DNA of 11,607 nucleotides, taken from CAADGU01 sp964581605. GTDB lineage: Bacteria > Chloroflexota > Anaerolineae > Promineifilales > Promineifilaceae. The DNA is taken from positions 1 to 11,607 of the forward strand of contig CAZOPF010000143.1 in the NCBI GenBank assembly GCA_964581605.1. Reading direction: 5' to 3'. Within the stretch, counting starts at the first letter, position 1; each line of letters begins with the position of its first letter. This document shows, piece after piece, positions 6,495-11,568 of this stretch. The position numbers were made by a program, and so were the translations under genes. The notes under the pieces were generated by a model. It worked only from the letters and a program-made list of their open reading frames with translations, was not told the origin of the DNA and ran no database searches.

Positions 6495-6983
6495 TTACAT
6501 CTTTTCGAGTATCTCGTCGAGCCGTTCGTACCCTTCATTGACGCCTTGTTCCATGCCAGACTGGATCATGCCGTCCCGGTCGGCTACGGACTGGTAAACG
6601 GACTGGGTTTTGATGCGGGTACGGCCGTTGGGCAATTCTTCAAACACGGCCGTTTCCAAAACGACATGCCCACTTTCCGGCAGCCCTTCAAATTCAAAGG
6701 TGCCAATCAGACGTTCGGGAGCTTTCACCTCATGGTTCACACCGTGGAAGGCGTATTCGTTACCTTCGGCATCCTTTTGGGTAAAACGCCAACGGCCGCC
6801 GCTGACCGGCTCAAAAATTTCAAACGTGGTGCTCAGCCCGCGTGGCCCAAGCCATTGGGCATACAGGTCAGGGTCAGTGTGTGCCCGGAATACCAGTTCA
6901 CGCGGGGCGTCAAACTCTCTGGTGATAAAAAGTTCTTGTTTGCCGGGTTCGGCCGTAATCATGGTCTTATTCTTGCTGGTCAT
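6495..6983 (-). CDS. SRPBCC / AHSA1-type START-fold protein
   Basis: The 162-residue protein begins MTSKNKTMITAEPGKQ. It carries the AHSA1-like pattern FITREFDAPRELVFRAHTDP, QWLGPRGL, GGRWRFTQKD, HEVKAPERLIGTFEF, FEELPNGRTRIKTQSVY and GMEQGVNEGYERLDEIL. These proteins form a hydrophobic ligand cavity; ligand unknown. I use the ATG at 6983 with AGGAG at 6995-6991 (7-nt gap); the track could also start at a TTG two codons upstream, which I reject. Its start overlaps the end of the ArsR gene by 17 bp, a sign of translational coupling. ArsR plus AHSA1 pairs are a common two-gene module in bacteria. Confidence 0.9.
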   Translation of the reverse strand: MTSKNKTMITAEPGKQELFITREFDAPRELVFRAHTDPDLYAQWLGPRGLSTTFEIFEPVSGGRWRFTQKDAEGNEYAFHGVNHEVKAPERLIGTFEFEGLPESGHVVLETAVFEELPNGRTRIKTQSVYQSVADRDGMIQSGMEQGVNEGYERLDEILEKM

Positions 6984-7308
6984 GGTCAATCTCCTTTTTT
7001 TGTAACTCTTGCAGCAGTGCGTCTAATCGTTCATACCGCTGCTCCCACATTTGCCGATATTGCTCCAGCCAATCCGTCACCTCGTTGAGCTTTTCCGGCT
7101 GAACCTGGCAGGTGCGTTCACGGCCGTGACGCTGCACCACCACCAGCCCACATTCAGCCAAAATCTTGATATGTTTGGAAACGGCCGGGCGGCTGATGGC
7201 AAAATGGTCAGCTACCCCATTCACCGTCAGATTTTGCCGGGCCAACAGTTCTAAAATGGCGCGTCGGTGTGGATCGGCTATGGCTTGAAAAACATCTCGT
7301 CTCATCAT
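6967..7308 (-). CDS. ArsR-family winged-helix repressor
   Basis: This 113-residue protein (MMRRDVFQAIADPHRRAILELL) is essentially one winged HTH: first helix pair up to LLARQNLTVNGVADHF, recognition helix ISRPAVSKHIKILAECGLV, and a wing with VQRHGRERTCQV, followed by a dimer helix rich in Tyr and Glu (WLEQYRQMWEQRYERLDALLQEL). It lacks a metal-binding cysteine motif, as usual for the subgroup paired with SRPBCC proteins. No good SD is present; the predicted transcript start lies near 7324, giving a very short leader. ATG 7305 is an equally possible start. A perfect palindrome next to the start codon points to autorepression. It heads the minus-strand cluster. Confidence 0.9.
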   Translation of the reverse strand: MMRRDVFQAIADPHRRAILELLARQNLTVNGVADHFAISRPAVSKHIKILAECGLVVVQRHGRERTCQVQPEKLNEVTDWLEQYRQMWEQRYERLDALLQELQKKEIDHDQQE

Positions 7309-7310
7309 AT

Positions 7311-7326
7311 GTAACCAATTGGTTAC
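7311..7326. promoter_or_regulatory. Probable ArsR operator, 16-bp perfect palindrome
   Basis: GTAACCAATTGGTTAC is fully self-complementary, and flanking T7310 and A7327 extend it to 18 bp. It sits 2 bp upstream of the ArsR start codon and overlaps the predicted transcription start (about 7324). This is the classical geometry of an autoregulated repressor operator. Confidence 0.75.
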
Positions 7327-7330
7327 AAGT

Positions 7331-7359
7331 ATTGTAGCACAGACTTGCAAATAAAACAA
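7331..7359 (-). promoter_or_regulatory. Predicted promoter of the ArsR-SRPBCC cluster
   Basis: On the minus strand, TACAAT (7336-7331) is preceded after a 17-nt spacer by TTGTTT (7359-7354), a weak -35 box. The predicted start falls inside the palindromic operator. Confidence 0.55.
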
Positions 7360-7438
7360 GTGTTCTATGGATTTTGGGCGTATCGGATTTTTTCGATGGT
7401 GGGGTATCACCGGGTGATGTGTGGGCAATCTGGCCTTA

Positions 7439-7490
7439 AATCAAGCTATCGCCAACGGCTTCCCCATCCAGGCTCACAAATTCAGCTGTC
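7439..7490 (-). pseudogene. Internally deleted remnant of a second DUF4926 gene
   Basis: Bases 7439-7459 are identical to 8201-8221, the 3' end of the intact DUF4926 gene. Bases 7460-7483 match 8293-8316 with one mismatch (23 of 24). The 71 bp between those blocks in the intact gene (8222-8292) are missing here. Read on the minus strand, the second block encodes the EFVSLDGE part of DUF4926. The sequence further out (7491-7563) is no longer recognisable. It is a short direct copy in the same orientation, 762 bp from the intact one. The remainder of 7360-7534 shows no gene I can support. Confidence 0.75.
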
Positions 7491-7534
7491 TTTCATTCAG
7501 GCGTTTCGCTCTGTCCCGTACCTGCACTTGCCTC

Positions 7535-7562
7535 TTGACGAAAGCACAACCATATCCATAAT
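7535..7562 (+). promoter_or_regulatory. Predicted promoter of the toxin-antitoxin operon
   Basis: TTGACG (7535-7540) and CATAAT (7557-7562) are each 5 of 6 matches and are separated by 16 nt. Transcription would begin near 7569, directly at the toxin ATG (7570), which implies a leaderless message. Confidence 0.5.
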
Positions 7563-7569
7563 TATGGTC

Positions 7570-7896
7570 ATGCCAAGGGAATCTTATCCCTACCAATTGA
7601 TTTATGCTTCCCGGCTTAAAGACCATCTGCGGGCTATTGATCGCAAATACCATGCCCTTATCAGGCAGGCTATCGAAACGCAGTTGATATTTCAACCCAC
7701 GGTAACAACCAGGAATCGTAAACCGTTGCAGGAACCAGCCTTTTTCAAGGCTACCTGGGAAATAAGGTTCGGGCCAAACAATCGCTTTCGGGTTTATTAC
7801 GATGTGGATGAGGCAAACCACGAAGTCAACATCCTGGCCATTGGCGAAAAGAAACGGCATAAACTGTCTTTTGGACAAGAGGAAATCGAAACATGA
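7570..7896 (+). CDS. RelE/ParE-superfamily toxin
   Basis: The 108-residue protein starts MPRESYPYQLIYASRLKDHL. An N-terminal strand and two helices (about residues 8-42) precede a basic beta-sheet core (TWEIRFGPNNRFRVYYDVDE, then VNILAIGEKKRHKL), the usual RelE/ParE layout in which a final G-E-K-K-basic segment closes the sheet. Members act either as mRNA interferases or on gyrase; which applies is not clear. It overlaps the antitoxin gene by 4 nt (ATGA), in toxin-first order. I favour ATG 7570 over the open frame back to 7345, because the upstream residues carry no fold signal and include the DUF4926 remnant. ATG 7564 is an alternative. There is no SD, in line with the predicted leaderless start. 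Confidence 0.78.
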   Translation: MPRESYPYQLIYASRLKDHLRAIDRKYHALIRQAIETQLIFQPTVTTRNRKPLQEPAFFKATWEIRFGPNNRFRVYYDVDEANHEVNILAIGEKKRHKLSFGQEEIET

Positions 7897-8153
7897 AAAT
7901 CGCCTCCGTCGCTGATGTAAAAGCTAACTTGAGCAGTTACTTAAAAGAAAGCCAGGAAGGGCCGGTAATTATTACCAAAAATGGAAAGGCTACGGCCGTC
8001 ATCCTGGCCGTGCATGATGACGATGACCTGGAACGGCTGATCCTGGCCTACTCCCCCCGCTTTCAGGCCATCCTGGCCCAATCGCGCCAGGAAATTCAGG
8101 CGACCGGCGGCCTGAGTCACGAGCAATTCTGGCAAGAAGTCGAGGCGGAATAA
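7893..8153 (+). CDS. Phd/YefM-type antitoxin
   Basis: The 86-residue protein begins MKIASVADVKANLSSYLKES, followed by GPVIITKNGKATAVIL, the classic Phd/YefM DNA-binding fold. An acidic, helical tail (DDDDLERLILAYSPRFQAILAQSR and beyond) is expected to wrap and neutralise the toxin. Its start lies in the toxin stop codon (ATGA), with AGAGGA inside the toxin gene 9 nt upstream, so the two are translationally coupled. Antitoxins of this family repress their own promoter, usually together with the toxin. No inverted repeat operator was recognised at 7535-7569. Confidence 0.88.
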   Translation: MKIASVADVKANLSSYLKESQEGPVIITKNGKATAVILAVHDDDDLERLILAYSPRFQAILAQSRQEIQATGGLSHEQFWQEVEAE

Positions 8154-8174
8154 GCCTTGTAAAGTAACCGTGCC

Positions 8175-8206
8175 GTAATTATGTAATTGAGTAATTTGGT
8201 AATCAA
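8175..8206. repeat. 8-bp-period degenerate tandem repeat (GTAATTNN)4
   Basis: Four consecutive 8-bp units run from 8175 to 8206: GTAATTAT, GTAATTGA, GTAATTTG, GTAATCAA. The last unit runs into the stop codon of the minus-strand DUF4926 gene. It is the second 8-bp-period array in the window, with an unrelated sequence. Confidence 0.75.
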
Positions 8207-8433
8207 GCTATCGCCAACGGCCGTGCGTAGGCAATCTCGTTCTCACCAATCGGCCGTATTTGATGAGCAAAGAGAGAAGTGACAGCTACCGTTTCCCCAT
8301 CCAGGCTGACAAATTCTACTTCAAAACCTTTGCTACTATCGTGAACCAGGACAACCGTGCCAATATCACCTGCTCTCAGGCCGTATGAAGGCAAATCAAT
8401 CGTTAAAATGACGCAGTCTAATTCTTCAATCAT
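8203..8433 (-). CDS. DUF4926 domain protein
   Basis: The 76-residue protein begins MIEELDCVILTIDLPSYGLRAGDIGTVVLVHD, followed by FEVEFVSLDGETVAVTSLFAHQIRPI. This is the typical DUF4926 sequence, a small SH3-like barrel judged by its GDIGTVV turn and alternating strands. Function is unknown; it normally pairs with an upstream DUF6883 gene, and both are found near mobile or defence loci. Here the partner is reduced to a fragment that still overlaps by ATGA. The ATG at 8433 has AAAGG 5 nt upstream; the open frame from TTG at 8448 is rejected. A TATAAT on the minus strand at 8545-8540 might now drive it. Confidence 0.85.
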   Translation of the reverse strand: MIEELDCVILTIDLPSYGLRAGDIGTVVLVHDSSKGFEVEFVSLDGETVAVTSLFAHQIRPIGENEIAYARPLAIA

Positions 8434-8540
8434 ATTCGCCTTTGCCAAGGGTAAGCTGTCACCAGAAAAGGTGCATCGGTTCCATCTTCAATGAACCAAA
8501 CCGCCTGAATGAGGGGGGTACGGCCGTCGGGAGCATGGCA
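8430..8540 (-). pseudogene. 3' stump of a DUF6883 gene
   Basis: Reading the minus strand from 8540, the frame encodes DGRTPLIQAVWFIEDGT and then DAPFLVTAYP, ending in a TGA (8432-8430) that overlaps the DUF4926 ATG. The GRT-x-VWxIEDG-x-VTAYP pattern is how I remember the C-terminus of DUF6883 proteins, which are about 100-115 residues long. Only about 30 residues remain; an in-frame TAA (8543-8541) closes the frame upstream. So the upstream two thirds are gone and the gene is dead. It is too short for standard ORF callers. Identification rests on recalled family pattern and on the conserved gene order with DUF4926. Confidence 0.68.
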
Positions 8541-8632
8541 TTATATCATCAAATCATGCCGGTATTGATTCAAACTTCGCCCCACTTCATCCGCTTATTT
8601 GCTTTTATCCGCTGCCCTGCCGCGCCCATTTC

Positions 8633-8641
8633 TGGTATCAT
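8633..8641 (+). promoter_or_regulatory. Possible extended -10 promoter of the STAND gene
   Basis: TGGTATCAT fits the extended -10 pattern TGnTATAAT with one mismatch. It lies 42 bp before the ATG at 8683. No convincing -35 box is seen, which extended -10 promoters can tolerate. The remainder of 8541-8682 holds no other gene. Confidence 0.4.
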
Positions 8642-8682
8642 TCCCCAACCTTTCAGCCAACCATTGACCAGGAGAACCCACC

Positions 8683-11529
8683 ATGAGCCTGCCCGCCTTG
8701 CGCGACCTGCTCAACCAACATTTCAACGACGCCGAACTGCGCCAGCTAACCTTTGACCTGGGCATCGAATATGAAAACCTGCCCGGCGAAAAGACCCGCA
8801 TCGGCAAAGCCCAGGCACTCGTGGAACATTGTTTGCGTCACGGCCGTCTGCCCGACCTCACCACCCGCTGCCAAAAACTCCGCCCTCATGTTCCCTGGTC
8901 GGACGCCGCCGCTCTGATCGCCGACGGCCCACTTCCCCTGCCCTGGCAGCGATATTACCGGCAGGCCGTTGACGAAAACACCGGTTCTCGCTACCAGCTT
9001 GATCGCCGCTTCGTTCGCCTGACCCTGTTGCTGGATCAGGGCCAGGACAACCCCAATCGTTTTATCCCCGATGACAGACGCCCCGAATATGACGACCTGG
9101 GCCGCCTGCTCGAAGAAGTCAACGATCAAGACCGTATCCTGGTGCTGCTGGGCAAACCCGGCGGCGGCAAAACAACCCTCCTCCGCCGCCTGCAACTGGA
9201 ACGCGCCCAGGCCGCCCTGGACACTCAGGACAGTCAGGCCACCGTTCCCTTTTTCCTGCCGCTCAACGCCTACCGTAGCGAGACGCCCGGCCAGCCGCCG
9301 CCCAAGCCTCTGGATTGGCTGATGCAGGAATGGCAAACCCGTCACCCCCACCTGCCAGATTTTGCCACTCTCTTTTACGCCGGGCAGCTATTACTGCTGC
9401 TCGATGGCCTGAATGAAATTCCCCACCTGGACAAAACGGATTATCAGGAACGCATTGGCCAATGGCAACTGTTTTTGCAGCGTGCCCGCCATCACGGCAA
9501 CACCATCCTCTTTAGCTGCCGCAGCCTGGATTACAGCAGTTTCCTCAGCAGCGAAGCCGCCCCCGTGCGCCAGATCAATTTGCAGCCCCTCACCCCGCCC
9601 CAAATTGAAAAGTTCCTGCAAGATTACCTGGGTGAAAAGGCCGTTCCCATCTGGCAGCAGTTAGAACGCGATGACGAGCGGCTAGAACTGTTTGCCACCC
9701 CCTTCTTTTTGCGTCTGCTGGTGGAGCAGGTGCAGGCTGATCCCGGCGGCAAAATGCCCGACGGCCAGGCGGCATTACTCACCGGTTTTGTCCGCCGCGC
9801 CGTAGCCCGCGAAGCCGAACGCCGTCACCGCCTTTTTGTGCCCGGCGTCTTATTGAGCGAAGAGGATTGCCAGCAAGTTAATCAGGCTGATTGGGATACA
9901 CCCACCGATCTGCCTGCCGACAGCCCGCTCTTTCCCCGGCTGGCCGCACTGGCCTATGCCATGCAGGCTGGCCGTCCCGGTTTTGAGCGTAGCTCCGTGC
10001 GGCGGAAAGAAAGTGAAGCCCGCCAGATAATCAACCATCCCCAGGCGGCCGACATCCTGGCTGCCGGCTGCCAGCTTAACGTGCTGGAAAAAGATATCAG
10101 CCAGCGGGAAATCACCTTTTACCACCAGCTATTTCAAGAATACTTTGCTGCCCGCATGTTCGTCGCTGCGCCCGATCCCAAACATGCGGCCGTGCCCTGG
10201 CTGGCTGACCAGATGCAAGAGCCGCTGGCCAAACCGTTGGCTGCATGGCTGGAATCCGCCGACATCAGCGACCCCCTGCCCAACGCCCCCACCACCGGTT
10301 GGGAAGAGACAATAGCCATGGCCGCCGCCATGACCGCCGACCCGGAACAATTTGTGCGCAACCTGATGCCCCTGAACCTGCCCCTGGCCGCCCGCTGTGC
10401 CGCTGCCCCCGATGTGAAAGTCTCGCCGGAACTGGTAGCTGAATTGCAACAGGCCTTGCTCACCCGCATGGGCGTAGAGCGGGCCGACCTGCGGGCGCGT
10501 ATTGCCGCCGCTCTGGCCCTGGCCGACCTGGGCGACCCCCGTTTTACCCGGCAGATTGGACCACACGGCCCTTACCTGCGTCCGCCGCTCGTTCCTGTGG
10601 CCGCCGGAACATACCCTATTGGTGATGAAAACAGCCAGTACAGTGATGAAAAACCGGCGCACACGGTGGCAGTGGCTGCCTTTGAAATGGGCATATTCCC
10701 GGTGACTAACGCCGAGTACCGCCTTTTTGTGGACGCCGGTGGTTATAAAACAGAGCAGTGGTGGCAGACGGAAGCTGCCCGTGCCTGGCTACGCGGCGAA
10801 GGCAGCGAAGCGGGCAAAGCCTACTACCGTGAGCAGGTGGTGAAGCCATTGCAGAACATGAGCGATGAAGCGATCCGCCAGCTTCCAAACTTCACGCCGG
10901 AAACAGTAAAACAAGCGCTCTGGCTAAAATATGCTACACCGGAGCAACTGGAACAGTTCTTGTCCCAAGTTTACAAGTCGGGTGAGCCGTTTGAAGTGCC
11001 GGGATTCTGGTATGACAGCAATTTCAACCACCGTGCCCAACCGGTGGTGGGTATCTGCTGGTTTGAAGCCCAGGCGTATTGCGCCTGGCTTTCGGCGCAA
11101 ACTGGCGAACGGTACACCCTGCCCACAGAGGCAGAATGGGAAGCGGCGGCACGCGGTCTGGCTGGTCGTGTTTACCCCTATGGCCCCACCTATGACCCGG
11201 CCCGTTGTAACACCTTTGAAACCCATGTCCGCCGCACCACCCCCATTGGCGTTTTTCCCGGCGGCCGTACCCCCGATGGTGGCATAACCGACCTCAGCGG
11301 CAACGTCTGGGAATGGACATCCAGCGAATATCGGCCCTACCCATATGATCCGGCCGACGGCCGTGAAGACCCCACCGGCGACACCCGGCGCGTGTTGCGC
11401 GGCGGGTCGTGGCTCGACCTTGCCGGCAATGCGCGTGCGGCCTACCGTAACCTCAACTCTCCAGACTACCGCTTCAGCCATGTCGGTTTCCGGGTGGTGC
11501 GTCGTCCCCCATCTCATATTGATCACTGA
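8683..11529 (+). CDS. EAD-NACHT STAND NTPase with C-terminal FGE-like domain
   Basis: The 948-residue protein has three parts. Residues 1-72 (LRDLLNQHFNDAELRQLTFDL, then YENLPGE, LVEHCLRHGRL) match the effector-associated death-like domains of conflict systems. Residues about 135-490 form a NACHT NTPase: Walker A GKPGGGKTT (157-165), Walker B LLLLLDGLNE (236-245, Asp241), arginine in SCR (278-280), and FYHQLFQEYFAARM (479-492). A helical linker leads to an FGE-sulfatase-like, C-type-lectin-fold domain (about 633-942): PVAAGTYPIGDE, YTLPTEAEWEAAARG, LSGNVWEWTSSEY, RGGSW to GFRVV. The segment where active FGEs carry two cysteines has none, so it is probably a binding module. SD AGGAGA lies 8 nt from the ATG. 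Expected role: NTP-driven sensor that triggers an EAD-bearing effector, which is not in the window. Confidence 0.9.
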   Translation: MSLPALRDLLNQHFNDAELRQLTFDLGIEYENLPGEKTRIGKAQALVEHCLRHGRLPDLTTRCQKLRPHVPWSDAAALIADGPLPLPWQRYYRQAVDENTGSRYQLDRRFVRLTLLLDQGQDNPNRFIPDDRRPEYDDLGRLLEEVNDQDRILVLLGKPGGGKTTLLRRLQLERAQAALDTQDSQATVPFFLPLNAYRSETPGQPPPKPLDWLMQEWQTRHPHLPDFATLFYAGQLLLLLDGLNEIPHLDKTDYQERIGQWQLFLQRARHHGNTILFSCRSLDYSSFLSSEAAPVRQINLQPLTPPQIEKFLQDYLGEKAVPIWQQLERDDERLELFATPFFLRLLVEQVQADPGGKMPDGQAALLTGFVRRAVAREAERRHRLFVPGVLLSEEDCQQVNQADWDTPTDLPADSPLFPRLAALAYAMQAGRPGFERSSVRRKESEARQIINHPQAADILAAGCQLNVLEKDISQREITFYHQLFQEYFAARMFVAAPDPKHAAVPWLADQMQEPLAKPLAAWLESADISDPLPNAPTTGWEETIAMAAAMTADPEQFVRNLMPLNLPLAARCAAAPDVKVSPELVAELQQALLTRMGVERADLRARIAAALALADLGDPRFTRQIGPHGPYLRPPLVPVAAGTYPIGDENSQYSDEKPAHTVAVAAFEMGIFPVTNAEYRLFVDAGGYKTEQWWQTEAARAWLRGEGSEAGKAYYREQVVKPLQNMSDEAIRQLPNFTPETVKQALWLKYATPEQLEQFLSQVYKSGEPFEVPGFWYDSNFNHRAQPVVGICWFEAQAYCAWLSAQTGERYTLPTEAEWEAAARGLAGRVYPYGPTYDPARCNTFETHVRRTTPIGVFPGGRTPDGGITDLSGNVWEWTSSEYRPYPYDPADGREDPTGDTRRVLRGGSWLDLAGNARAAYRNLNSPDYRFSHVGFRVVRRPPSHIDH
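11401..11511 (+). other. Candidate DGR-type variable region at the 3' end of the STAND gene
   Basis: Codons 907-943 encode GGSWLDLAGNARAAYRNL and NSPDYRFSHVGFRVVR. In lectin-fold targets of diversity-generating retroelements this segment is rewritten from a template rich in AAY codons, changing only adenines. The codons at 15 candidate sites (residues 911-913, 915, 916, 921, 923-926, 928, 929, 931-933) all end in C or T, as AAY-derived codons must, and three are still AAC or AAT. Ordinary FGE-like proteins show a similar motif, so this is suggestive only. No template repeat or reverse transcriptase is in the window. Confidence 0.4.
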
Positions 11530-11538
11530 TCACTGCTC

Positions 11539-11568
11539 TTGCCTGCGCAATGGTAATGGAGCAGGCAA
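11539..11568. repeat. Hairpin 1 after the STAND gene
   Basis: TTGCCTGC (11539-11546) pairs with GCAGGCAA (11561-11568) over a 14-nt loop, 10 nt after the stop codon (11527-11529). It is immediately followed by a second, stronger hairpin. Confidence 0.65.

Noticed and set aside
6351..7088. Plus-strand open frame of 245 codons
   Set aside because: It covers the reverse complement of the SRPBCC gene and parts of VOC and ArsR. Those three have clear family motifs and ribosome sites on the other strand.
7345..7569. 75-residue N-terminal extension of the toxin
   Set aside because: It contains the DUF4926 remnant and the promoter in its frame, and RelE/ParE toxins are about 85-110 residues.
8442..8756. 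Plus-strand open frame of 104 codons across the DUF6883 stump
   Set aside because: It runs through the promoter and start of the STAND gene in another frame and shows no family resemblance. The minus-strand reading of 8430-8540 gives a recognisable protein tail.
10129..10662. Minus-strand open frame of 177 codons and other frames inside the STAND gene
   Set aside because: The 948-residue frame has continuous domain content through this region, so the antisense frames are shadows.
8683..11529. Active formylglycine-generating enzyme or sulfatase partner
   Set aside because: No catalytic cysteines are found in the RGGSW to GFRVV segment, and no sulfatase gene lies in the window.
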